Source: UPXZ01 sp035402725 (GTDB taxonomy: Bacteria; Bacteroidota; Bacteroidia; Bacteroidales; Paludibacteraceae). Taken from it: a DNA stretch of 6,134 bases. Positions within the stretch are counted from its first letter, which is position 1. The number at the start of each line of letters is the position of its first letter. The stretch is taken from positions 1 to 6,134 of the forward strand of contig DAONDU010000151.1 in assembly GCA_035402725.1 (NCBI GenBank), written 5' to 3'. The notes under the pieces were generated by a model that searched no databases, was not told the origin of the DNA, and worked only from the letters and a program-made list of their open reading frames with translations. The position numbers were made by a program, and so were the translations under genes. Shown here one piece after another: positions 1 through 6,134 of this stretch.

Positions 1-1624
1 CAAGGGATCAACGTATGTAACTTTTTCATACAATCATTTTTGGGATTCAGGCAAATCAAACCTGCTTGGATTAAGCGAAGATACTACTATAGGTCTTTAC
101 ATAAGCTATCATCACAACTGGTACGACCATTCCGACTCACGTCACCCGCGTGTAAGGTTTTATTCTGCACATGTTTACAACAATTACTACGATGGCATTG
201 CAAAATATGGCGTGGGTGCCACGATGGGCTCGTCGGTATTTGTCGAAAACAATTTTTTCCGAAATTGTAAGTACCCGATGCTAACTTCCATGCAGGGCAC
301 TGATATTTATTATGACTCCGGCGGTACATTTTCGGGCGAAGACGGCGGTACAATCAAGGCCTTCAACAATAGTATCAGCGGGCAAACACGTTATGTACCT
401 TACGATGCTGCCAACTTTCCGGTGGAATTTGATGCTATCGAAACCAACACGCGGGAACAGACTATCAGCAACACCATCAAATCGAAACAGGGTGCAAATG
501 TTTATAATAATTTTGATACTGATGCTTCGCTCTATGTCAAAACCTTCATTCCGGATGAACCTGAAGCCGCCAGAAACAAGGTAATAGTCTATGCCGGACG
601 TGTAACCGGCGGTGATTTGAAATGGACGTTCAACAATTCGGTGGATGATGCTTCTTACGCCGTTAATACAGGTTTGAAAGCTGCTCTCACAGCATACAAA
701 ACAAAACTGGTAGCAGTTCAGGGCGAAAATACATCTCCCGAAAGTACTCAGACGCTGACTTCATCCGGAAATCACAATCAGACAGTTAGCGTGGGTTCTG
801 CAATAACCGATATCGTTTTTACCTGGGGAGGTGATGCAACTGATGTTACTGTTACGGGCTTACCGGCATCGGGTATTACCTATGTGAAAAATCCGGCCAC
901 CAAAACAATTACAGTTTCAGGCAATCCTTCGGCAACGGTAACTTTCGCTGTTACTACAACGGGTACATCAGTTACTCCGGTAAGTATTACCGGAACGATA
1001 GAAGTAACTCAGTCAACAGGTGGTACGTCATTTATTCACAACTTTACAACCGATGGTAAAAACAGCACTTTCTATACTATAACCGGTAACCTTTCTACCA
1101 GTTATGGAACGGTAAGTTACAATGAATTAACACTGACGCAGTGTCTGAAAATGGAAACTAGTACCAATATTTCATTCACAACGCAACAAAAATCAACCTT
1201 AACCCTGGTTTACAATAAAACCTATACAGGAACAATAAAAATAGACGGTGTAACTTATACACCTTCAAATACAGATGGAATTGTAACAATAACGTCACTA
1301 CCGATTGGTTCACATACCATTCTGAAAGGCTCCGGTTCCGGTTATCTCTTCTACATGAGTATTGTTTATGAAAATTCAACAGATATAGTAAATTCTGAAT
1401 TAACAGATATAAAAATATATCCCAATCCGGTTACCGATAAACTGAATATCATTTCTCCCAACAGACTACATTTCGTAGAAATTTATACCTTTAGCGGACA
1501 ATTGATATTTAAAGTCAACGGGAATATGTCTCAAGTGGATATTAGTAAACTATCTAAAGGAAATTATATTGTGAAACTTGTTTCTGAAGCTGGTGTGGTT
1601 TCAAAACTAATCATGAAAGAGTAA
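1..1624 (+). CDS. Pectate lyase family 1 (PL1), 5'-truncated, with T9SS sorting domain
   Basis: The reading frame is open from the left edge (first whole codon at base 2) to TAA at 1622-1624, giving 540 visible residues; the N-terminus, including any Sec signal peptide, lies outside. The GTG at 212 is internal, because clear pectate-lyase sequence precedes it. Numbering from base 2, residues 1-240 are the end of a PL1 parallel beta-helix: the stretch HNWYDHSDSRHPRVR (38-52) matches the PelC-type active-site strand, with Arg47 in the place of the catalytic base and Arg52 in that of the second conserved Arg, followed by VYNNYYDG (58-65). Residues about 246-336 form a Thr/Val-rich Ig-like segment, about 342-457 a second beta-rich module of unknown function, and 464-540 a type A T9SS sorting domain (KIYPNPV near the start, GNYIVKL near the end). 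PL1 enzymes cleave polygalacturonate by calcium-dependent beta-elimination. The enzyme is inferred to be exported across the outer membrane and released or surface-anchored. It is the first visible gene of an operon with the GH43 gene 10 bases downstream. Confidence 0.9.
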   Translation, partial: KGSTYVTFSYNHFWDSGKSNLLGLSEDTTIGLYISYHHNWYDHSDSRHPRVRFYSAHVYNNYYDGIAKYGVGATMGSSVFVENNFFRNCKYPMLTSMQGTDIYYDSGGTFSGEDGGTIKAFNNSISGQTRYVPYDAANFPVEFDAIETNTREQTISNTIKSKQGANVYNNFDTDASLYVKTFIPDEPEAARNKVIVYAGRVTGGDLKWTFNNSVDDASYAVNTGLKAALTAYKTKLVAVQGENTSPESTQTLTSSGNHNQTVSVGSAITDIVFTWGGDATDVTVTGLPASGITYVKNPATKTITVSGNPSATVTFAVTTTGTSVTPVSITGTIEVTQSTGGTSFIHNFTTDGKNSTFYTITGNLSTSYGTVSYNELTLTQCLKMETSTNISFTTQQKSTLTLVYNKTYTGTIKIDGVTYTPSNTDGIVTITSLPIGSHTILKGSGSGYLFYMSIVYENSTDIVNSELTDIKIYPNPVTDKLNIISPNRLHFVEIYTFSGQLIFKVNGNMSQVDISKLSKGNYIVKLVSEAGVVSKLIMKE

Positions 1625-1634
1625 TCATATTATT

Positions 1635-3254
1635 ATGAAAATGTCATATTTAATTGTCTTATGCAGCTTTTTAATACTTGCTACACCAGCCAGGACGCAA
1701 ATATCTGACACCTGGATTTCTGATCAGGGTAATGGTACTTATAGAAATCCGGTTCTGAATGCTGACTATTCCGATCCGGATGTGTGCAGGGTAGGCGATG
1801 ACTACTTTATGACTGCATCGAGCTTCAATTGTGTACCCGGTTTGCCAATTCTTCATTCGGGTGATCTGGTCAACTGGCAGCTCATTGGACATGCCCTGAA
1901 CCGTCTGATGCCTGAAGAAGTTTACACACATTCGCAGCACGGCAATGGAGCGTGGGCGCCATCCATCCGTTTTCACAACGATGAATTCTACATATATTAT
2001 CCCGACCCTGATTTTGGCATTTATATGCTGAAAGCAAAAAATGCCACAGGTCCCTGGTCAGACCCGGTGTTGGTCAAAGCCGGTAAAGGATTGATTGATC
2101 CTTGTCCGCTCTGGGATGACGACGGACGTGTTTATCTTGTTCATGCCTATGCAGGTAGTCGGGCTGGAATAAAAAGCATCCTGGCTGTGGCTGAAATGAA
2201 TGCCGATGGAAACAAAATTATTAGTCCAAGTCGTACAGTCTATGATGGTCACGAAGTCGATCCAACCATTGAAGGACCAAAATTCTATAAACGAAACGGC
2301 TACTATTATATTTTTGCTCCGGCTGGTGGTGTTGCAACTGGCTGGCAGGTGGTGCTGAGATCTCAAAACGTGTACGGACCTTATGAACGCAAAGTGGTTA
2401 TGGCTCAGGGAAAAACCGGTGTCAACGGGCCACATCAGGGTGCATGGGTGGAAACACGGCAAGGCGAAGACTGGTTTATTCATTTTCAGGACAAAGGTGC
2501 CTGTGGACGTGTTGTACATTTACAGCCGATGGCTTGGAAAGACAATGGATTTCCGGTAATTGGTGTTGATAAAGACGGTGATGGATGTGGTGAGCCTGTA
2601 CTAGAGTACAAAAAACCAAAAATTACAGGCAATTTCGCAATTCAAACTCCTCCTGAAAGCGATGAATTTAATGGTGAGTTTGGTTTTCAGTGGCAGTGGC
2701 ATGCCAATCCGCAAGACTGGTGGAGCTTTTCGGATGTCCGGAAAGGGATACTGACCTTATTCTCAGTTTCTTTGCCGGATAACAGTAAAAATTTATGGGA
2801 CGTCCCAAATTTACTCCTTCAGAAATTTCCTTCAGATAAATTTACAACTACTGTAAAATTTAATTTTATTCCGGACGAACGGTTTGACGGCGAAAGGGCT
2901 GGTCTTGTCATAATGGGATTGGATTATGCATTGCTTTCCATCGAAAAAAAGAAGGAAGGTTTTTCTATTTCACAAAATGAGTGCTTGGGTGCAGAAAAAG
3001 GTAACACCGAAATAAAAAATGAAACTGTTTCTGCAGAAAAATCCGAGGTTTTCTTCCGTGTGAATGTAACTCAGGATGCCATGTGTTTCTTTTCGTACAG
3101 CGCAGATGGAAATAAATACACCAACATCGGAAAACCGTTTAAAGCTCGTGAAGGTAAATGGATTGGAGCAAAAGTGGGCGTTTTCTGTTCGAGACCCCTG
3201 AAAAATAACGATGGCGGCAAAATGGAAATTGACTGGTTCAGAATAAGTAATTAA
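1635..3254 (+). CDS. Secreted glycoside hydrolase family 43 (beta-xylosidase / alpha-L-arabinofuranosidase type)
   Basis: This 539-residue protein has a hydrophobic N-terminal signal (about residues 4-19, probable cleavage near 20-22) and no convincing lipobox, so a periplasmic or secreted soluble enzyme is inferred. The five-bladed propeller spans about 35-325. The GH43 acidic triad is readable: Asp47 in YSDPDV (general base), Asp155 in LIDPCPLWDDDG (pKa modulator) and Glu213 in TIEGPKFY (general acid); GPHQGAW (265-271) supplies the conserved His. VDKDGDG (311-317) is an Asp-rich, possibly calcium-binding loop. Residues about 340-539 form the C-terminal concanavalin-like beta-sandwich typical of beta-xylosidase-like GH43 members, ending in MEIDWFRI. 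Family members remove xylose or arabinofuranose from side chains; the pectate lyase upstream favours a pectin or arabinan substrate, but the exact sugar cannot be read from sequence. I chose the ATG at 1635; Met3 at 1641 is an alternative. There is no Shine-Dalgarno sequence. The 10- and 14-base flanking gaps indicate co-transcription. Confidence 0.9.
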   Translation: MKMSYLIVLCSFLILATPARTQISDTWISDQGNGTYRNPVLNADYSDPDVCRVGDDYFMTASSFNCVPGLPILHSGDLVNWQLIGHALNRLMPEEVYTHSQHGNGAWAPSIRFHNDEFYIYYPDPDFGIYMLKAKNATGPWSDPVLVKAGKGLIDPCPLWDDDGRVYLVHAYAGSRAGIKSILAVAEMNADGNKIISPSRTVYDGHEVDPTIEGPKFYKRNGYYYIFAPAGGVATGWQVVLRSQNVYGPYERKVVMAQGKTGVNGPHQGAWVETRQGEDWFIHFQDKGACGRVVHLQPMAWKDNGFPVIGVDKDGDGCGEPVLEYKKPKITGNFAIQTPPESDEFNGEFGFQWQWHANPQDWWSFSDVRKGILTLFSVSLPDNSKNLWDVPNLLLQKFPSDKFTTTVKFNFIPDERFDGERAGLVIMGLDYALLSIEKKKEGFSISQNECLGAEKGNTEIKNETVSAEKSEVFFRVNVTQDAMCFFSYSADGNKYTNIGKPFKAREGKWIGAKVGVFCSRPLKNNDGGKMEIDWFRISN

Positions 3255-3268
3255 TAATCGACCTGGTA

Positions 3269-4249
3269 ATGTTACGCAAACTTACATTATATATACTGTT
3301 CACAGGCTTTTGTGCTCTTACTGCAGCTCAAAACAAAACAAATTCTCCTGTTCCCCGGGATACAAGTTATACATTATATAGTACAGTAATAAAAATCCGC
3401 AAGAATTATCCGGATGCGAGGTTGGTCTCTCCGGCTATTCCCCGCGATATTATTACATATAAAAATATTATTTACAAAACTATTCCTCAAACACCTTACG
3501 GAAAACGGAAGTTGTATCTAAACATTTACAGACCTTCAAAAATCGGCAGACTACCGGTAGTTCTGCTTATTCACGGAGGCGGATGGAGTTCCGGTTCGCC
3601 CCTGTTGCAGCAGTCAATTGCTGTTAGTCTGTGTATGAAAGGATTTGCAGCTGTTGCTGTTGAATATCGTCTGTCGCCCGAAGCAATTTATCCAGCTGCA
3701 GTCGAAGACTTGAACGATGCCCTTGCGTGGGTTTGTAATAACGCCCGAACATACCGTTTCGACAAAAATAAAATAGCCGTTCAAGGATGTTCGGCTGGTG
3801 GTCAACTTGCAGCTTTGCTCGGCATGAGGAATAAAGATCGTTTGATTCGGGCTGTAATTAATATCGACGGAATCTCCACTTTTATGGATCAGACAACCAT
3901 TGACCGGGCTGAAAATTTTCGCAAAAACGGTGGAAAAATGCCTGCAGATATGCAGTGGCTTGGTGGAACTATGTCCGAGAAGCCGGAAGTGTGGAAGGAT
4001 GCGTCTGCCGTTTATTTAGTAAACAGACATTCAGCGCCGGTTTGTTTTATCAACAGTTCTCTGTCGCGTTTTCACAACGGACGCGATGAGTTAATCCGTA
4101 AGCTCAAAAAATACAATATCTATTCCGAAGTTCATACTTTTGAGAATTCACCGCATTCGTTTTGGTTGTTTGATTCATGGCACCAACCTACTATTGATTA
4201 TGCCTCTGATTTTTTAATGAAAGTATTTGCTGTGCAGAAAAATCACTAA
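3269..4249 (+). CDS. Secreted alpha/beta-hydrolase esterase (acetyl-esterase/lipase-like)
   Basis: This 326-residue protein begins with a Sec-type signal peptide (residues 1-20, ending ALTAA before Gln21). The alpha/beta-hydrolase fold of the HSL / BD-FAE type covers about 75-320. LLIHGGGW (99-106) is the oxyanion-hole motif, GCSAGG (173-178) contains nucleophile Ser175, Asp273 in GRDE is the likely acid, and His296 in NSPHSFW is the likely catalytic His. VEYRLSPE (131-138) is also typical of the family. Such enzymes hydrolyse short-chain or aryl esters on plant polysaccharides. Position directly behind a pectate lyase and a GH43 gene suggests removal of acetyl or similar groups from pectin side chains or backbone; that substrate is an inference, and a feruloyl esterase or another carbohydrate esterase is possible. 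The catalytic residues are all present and the length is normal. The ATG at 3269 lies 14 bases after the GH43 stop and has no Shine-Dalgarno sequence. Confidence 0.86.
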   Translation: MLRKLTLYILFTGFCALTAAQNKTNSPVPRDTSYTLYSTVIKIRKNYPDARLVSPAIPRDIITYKNIIYKTIPQTPYGKRKLYLNIYRPSKIGRLPVVLLIHGGGWSSGSPLLQQSIAVSLCMKGFAAVAVEYRLSPEAIYPAAVEDLNDALAWVCNNARTYRFDKNKIAVQGCSAGGQLAALLGMRNKDRLIRAVINIDGISTFMDQTTIDRAENFRKNGGKMPADMQWLGGTMSEKPEVWKDASAVYLVNRHSAPVCFINSSLSRFHNGRDELIRKLKKYNIYSEVHTFENSPHSFWLFDSWHQPTIDYASDFLMKVFAVQKNH

Positions 4250-4302
4250 GCATCCGGGTTCGTAGCAAATACATTGATTATATCTGTTTTAGTTTGAATG
4301 GT

Positions 4303-4326
4303 AATATCTTTCCGGGATATTTTCTG
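4303..4326 (+). terminator. Weak candidate terminator of the pectin operon
   Basis: AATATC (4303-4308) pairs with GATATT (4316-4321) around a 7-base loop, and the run TTTT (4320-4323) follows. The stem is only six base pairs, mostly A-T, so it may be a weak terminator or chance. It lies 53 bases after the esterase stop and is the only such structure before the minus-strand RNA candidate. Confidence 0.3.
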
Positions 4327-4364
4327 AATTATATATTGGAATGAGCAGGGGAGGAAGATCGTAA

Positions 4365-4547
4365 AAACGAAAAACCGCATTGTCACTTGTTGAGAAAACT
4401 CCTATAAATAGGATTTGAGGCATTGGTTCTTTCTGTAATCTGCTGTTCCGACGTATCGGAATACCTTGCGGCGCAGCCCGCCATAAAAACCGTTTGTTAC
4501 TCATATAAAATTTCTGTTGAGTTTTCCAATCTCTGTACAATGCGGTT
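4365..4547 (-). ncRNA. Candidate structured RNA, long interrupted hairpin; possibly a 6S RNA homologue
   Basis: No plausible protein is seen here, but the ends fold onto each other. The outer helix is 11 perfect base pairs (4537-4547 with 4373-4383). After an internal loop of 6-7 bases per side comes a second helix (4519-4529 with 4390-4401, 11 pairs and one bulge at 4393). A seven-pair helix (4485-4491 with 4425-4431, one G-U) lies further in, together with a small hairpin of 6 pairs at 4446-4461 whose loop reads UACG on the minus strand, a GC-rich 4-pair hairpin at 4468-4481, and a 5-pair hairpin at 4400-4413. The minus strand is favoured because TATATTTG, a fit to the Bacteroidetes -7 box, sits just upstream of the 5' arm, and the 3' arm runs straight into GGTTTTTCGTTTTT, as in an intrinsic terminator. 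A length of about 175 bases, paired ends and a loose centre recall 6S RNA (the Bacteroidales-1 class has been proposed as that), but I do not recognise the sequence itself. An unrelated small RNA is the alternative. Confidence 0.55.
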
Positions 4548-4549
4548 CA

Positions 4550-4576
4550 CAAATATAATACTTTTTTCAGTACAAA
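4550..4576 (-). promoter_or_regulatory. Candidate promoter of the minus-strand RNA
   Basis: On the minus strand, TATATTTG (4557 down to 4550) fits TAnnTTTG exactly. Transcription would start near 4543-4547, at the 5' arm of the RNA hairpin. A TTTG lies at 4576-4573, but the spacer is 15 bases rather than the usual 19 or so, so the -33 element is imperfect. Confidence 0.5.
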
Positions 4577-4673
4577 GGTTCATTTTAGCGTTAATTTTTT
4601 TGTTAATTGTTGATACTAATCTGTGTATAAATTGCTTCTGAACGAAATATAAGCTAAAAAAACAGACATATTA

Positions 4674-4705
4674 TTTCGGTATATGAAAGAAAAACTTTAC
4701 TTTTG
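4674..4705 (+). promoter_or_regulatory. Candidate promoter of the TPR gene
   Basis: TACTTTTG (4698-4705) fits the Bacteroidetes -7 consensus TAnnTTTG. Twenty bases upstream, TTTC (4674-4677) is a three-of-four match to the TTTG -33 box. The expected start is near 4712, giving a leader of about 32 bases before the ATG at 4744. Confidence 0.6.
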
Positions 4706-4743
4706 TGGTTCAAAAATAATCAATAATAAATCATAAAATATTT

Positions 4744-5415
4744 ATGTCAAAAAAAGTAGTAGAATCTGCAGAACTTGAAAATGTGGAACGCGCTTTAAGT
4801 TCATCCGAAGCATTCATTGAAAAATATCAAAAACAAATTTTGATTGGTGTTGGTGTTGTGGTACTTGTCGTGTTAGCTGTAATGGCTTTCAATAACTTTT
4901 ATCTGAAACCAAGAGAAGTTGCGGCAGAAAATGCCATGTACAAAACTCAGGAATACTTTGCCGTAGATTCTTTTAAAGTTGCGCTTGATGGCGACGGTAA
5001 AGATGTGATGGGCTTCAAAGACATTGCATCGGAGTACGGAATGACTGAAAGTGGCAACCTGGCTAATGCATATACGGGAATTTGTTATTATAAACTAGGT
5101 AAATATCAGGAAGCTGTAAAATACCTGACACAATACGATGCTGAAGATGATTTCTTTAAAACTACTATTATCGGTTTGACAGGCGATTGCTATGCCGAGA
5201 TGGGAGAAACAGGAAAAGCTCAGGATTATTACAGCAAAGCTGTTGCTGAGAAGAATGAACTTAGTCCCATCTACCTGAAAAAAGCCGGTATCCTCTACGA
5301 AACAAAAGGACAAACTGCCGAGGCAGAAAAAATGTATCTTCAGATAAAAAATGATTATCCGAAAAGCATGGAAGCGGGTGACATTGACAAATACCTTGCC
5401 CGGGTACAAAAATAA
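4744..5415 (+). CDS. Membrane-anchored tetratricopeptide (TPR) repeat protein
   Basis: This 223-residue protein has a short charged N-terminal part (1-30), one strongly hydrophobic segment (about 31-50, QILIGVGVVVLVVLAVMAFN) and a soluble C-terminal domain. At least three TPR-like helix pairs can be read: about 104-131 (GNLANAYTGICYYKLGKYQE), 138-170 (GDCYAEMGETGKAQDYYSKA) and 174-205 (AGILYETKGQTAEAEKMYLQ). With no cleavable signal, the segment at 31-50 is best taken as an anchor, leaving the repeats outside the cytoplasm. The layout resembles the YfgM-like family that associates with the Sec translocon, which is a resemblance in architecture only; a protein-protein interaction scaffold is all that can be stated. 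The gene stands alone, with its own promoter upstream and an intrinsic terminator 22 bases downstream, and is followed by ribH, an arrangement I believe is common in Bacteroidales. The ATG at 4744 is chosen because it opens the frame just after the promoter leader; there is no Shine-Dalgarno sequence, only A/T-rich DNA. Confidence 0.88.
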   Translation: MSKKVVESAELENVERALSSSEAFIEKYQKQILIGVGVVVLVVLAVMAFNNFYLKPREVAAENAMYKTQEYFAVDSFKVALDGDGKDVMGFKDIASEYGMTESGNLANAYTGICYYKLGKYQEAVKYLTQYDAEDDFFKTTIIGLTGDCYAEMGETGKAQDYYSKAVAEKNELSPIYLKKAGILYETKGQTAEAEKMYLQIKNDYPKSMEAGDIDKYLARVQK

Positions 5416-5436
5416 AATTTTATTAAGCAATATATG

Positions 5437-5473
5437 TAAAGCTGCTTTCTGGTTCGGATAGCAGCTTTATTGT
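5437..5473 (+). terminator. Intrinsic terminator after the TPR gene
   Basis: TAAAGCTGCT (5437-5446) and AGCAGCTTTA (5460-5469) form a perfect 10-pair stem around a 13-base loop. Only a short, interrupted T-rich tail (TTTATTGTT) follows, so read-through into ribH is possible. Because the stem is symmetrical with A-rich and T-rich ends, it could also work in the other direction. Confidence 0.7.
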
Positions 5474-5510
5474 TAAATATCCTAATAATCAATTACAAAT
5501 ACATCAGATT

Positions 5511-6035
5511 ATGGCTACGCAATACCACAATTTATCGACTTACGATCCGGATCTTATGCCCGACAAGGCAAAAGTTGCCGAGCAGAAATACGCCATTGCC
5601 GTGGCTGAATGGAACCCGGATATTACCGAAGCTTTACTTGATGGAGCTGTAAATACTTTACTTGAGAACGGAGCATTGATAGAAAACATTACAATCGTTC
5701 ATGTTCCCGGTACTTTTGAGCTTAGCTTTGCAGCCAAACGATTTTATGAAGAATATTCTCAGGCCGACGGAGATAATAAAATACACAAATACTCAGCTAT
5801 CATCGTACTCGGGTGTGTCGTGCAGGGTGAAACACCACATTTCAATTATGTTTGTCAAGGTGTAACAGCGGGTATCACCGAACTCAATCTCCGCCCAGAT
5901 GGTTGTCCGGTTATTTTCGGTGTGCTGACTACCAATACATTACAACAAGCAAAAGACCGTGCCGGTGGAATGCATGGAAATAAAGGGGACGAAGCCGCAA
6001 TTACTGCCATAAAAATGGCAAATATTGTTTGGTAA
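5511..6035 (+). CDS. ribH: 6,7-dimethyl-8-ribityllumazine synthase (riboflavin synthase beta chain)
   Basis: RibH condenses 5-amino-6-ribitylamino-uracil with 3,4-dihydroxy-2-butanone 4-phosphate to 6,7-dimethyl-8-ribityllumazine, the penultimate step of riboflavin synthesis in the cytoplasm, usually as a pentamer or 60-subunit shell. All family motifs are present in 174 residues: AEWNPDIT (32-39) with the aromatic Trp34 that stacks on the pyrimidine, VPGTFELSFAAK (65-76), GCVVQGETPHFNYV (101-114) with catalytic His110, FGVLTTNTLQQA (136-147) followed by the conserved Arg150, and HGNKGDEAA (155-163) binding phosphate. The N-terminal extension of about 20 residues relative to the roughly 155-residue bacterial form fits Bacteroidetes homologues. 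The QGET in place of the common RGET is a conservative family variant. The gene is not clustered with other rib genes here. No TAnnTTTG promoter is visible between the preceding terminator and the ATG at 5511, so transcription may depend on read-through or on an atypical promoter. Confidence 0.97.
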   Translation: MATQYHNLSTYDPDLMPDKAKVAEQKYAIAVAEWNPDITEALLDGAVNTLLENGALIENITIVHVPGTFELSFAAKRFYEEYSQADGDNKIHKYSAIIVLGCVVQGETPHFNYVCQGVTAGITELNLRPDGCPVIFGVLTTNTLQQAKDRAGGMHGNKGDEAAITAIKMANIVW

Positions 6036-6058
6036 TTTCAAAAATATAGCTATCTTTG
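6028..6058 (+). promoter_or_regulatory. Promoter of tRNA-Tyr
   Basis: TTTG (6028-6031) and TATCTTTG (6051-6058) are full matches to the Bacteroidetes -33 and -7 boxes with a 19-base spacer. The -33 box lies inside the last codons of ribH (stop at 6033-6035). Transcription would start near 6065, about 16 bases before the mature tRNA. Confidence 0.8.
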
Positions 6059-6080
6059 CACTCGCTTTTGATAAGTCACT

Positions 6081-6134
6081 GGGCAGTTACCAGAGTGGCC
6101 AAATGGGACTGACTGTAACTCAGTTGTCTTTCGA
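6081..6134 (+). tRNA. tRNA-Tyr (anticodon GUA), 3'-truncated by the window
   Basis: GGGCAGT (6081-6087) forms the 5' acceptor strand. The D arm follows, then a perfect anticodon stem ACTGA (6108-6112) with TCAGT (6120-6124) around the loop CTGTAAC, with anticodon GTA at 6115-6117. The bases after 6124 begin a long variable arm, as expected for bacterial tRNA-Tyr, a class II tRNA. The T arm and 3' acceptor strand lie beyond the window. The GUA anticodon reads both Tyr codons. Confidence 0.93.

Noticed and set aside
212..1624. GTG at 212 as the true start of the pectate lyase
   Set aside because: The frame is open upstream to the window edge and contains the conserved Arg-containing active-site strand at 113-157.
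2058..2519. Minus-strand open frame of 153 codons inside the GH43 gene
   Set aside because: It is antisense to the conserved catalytic domain and has no protein-like features, so it is a shadow of the GH43 coding frame.
4289..4540. Minus-strand open frame of 83 codons
   Set aside because: It lies almost wholly inside the RNA hairpin, starts within its 5' arm region, and shows no recognisable domain. The base-pairing explains the sequence better. It is kept in mind as an alternative if substitution patterns prove codon-like.
4373..4547. Inverted repeat as the ends of a small transposable element (MITE)
   Set aside because: No target-site duplication flanks the arms, there is no second copy in the window, and the inner helices are better explained by an RNA fold.
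4423..4641. Plus-strand open frame of 72 codons with a hydrophobic end
   Set aside because: It runs through the RNA candidate and the AT-rich promoter region; the hydrophobic end follows from T-rich DNA. No start context or similarity supports it.

Overview
The window reads as a chromosomal piece of a Bacteroidetes genome, most likely a member of the Bacteroidales. The evidence is a C-terminal type IX secretion (Por secretion) sorting domain, two good matches and one partial match to the Bacteroidetes promoter TTTG / TAnnTTTG, the near absence of Shine-Dalgarno sequences, moderately AT-rich intergenic DNA, and characteristic ribH and tRNA-Tyr sequences. The genus cannot be named from this sequence.

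Left part (1-4249): three tightly spaced plus-strand genes with gaps of 10 and 14 bases look like one pectin or plant cell-wall degradation operon. In order they are a family 1 pectate lyase that is cut off at its 5' end by the window edge and carries extra beta modules plus a T9SS sorting tail, a secreted family 43 glycoside hydrolase with a C-terminal beta-sandwich, and a secreted alpha/beta-hydrolase esterase. Together they would cut the galacturonan backbone, trim arabinose- or xylose-type side chains and remove ester groups. No SusC/SusD or regulator is visible, so the rest of a utilisation locus would lie to the left.

Middle (4250-4743): about 490 bases without a convincing protein gene. 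They hold a weak terminator candidate for the operon, a strong candidate for an undesignated structured RNA on the minus strand (about 4373-4547, a long interrupted hairpin with its own TAnnTTTG box and a U-rich 3' end, resembling 6S RNA in overall shape), and a plus-strand promoter for the next gene.

Right part (4744-6134): housekeeping genes. A membrane-anchored TPR protein is followed by a good intrinsic terminator, then ribH (lumazine synthase, riboflavin biosynthesis), then a near-ideal Bacteroidetes promoter overlapping the ribH stop codon that drives a tRNA-Tyr(GUA), which runs off the right end of the window.

The most interesting item is the minus-strand RNA candidate. No wholly new multi-gene system is visible.
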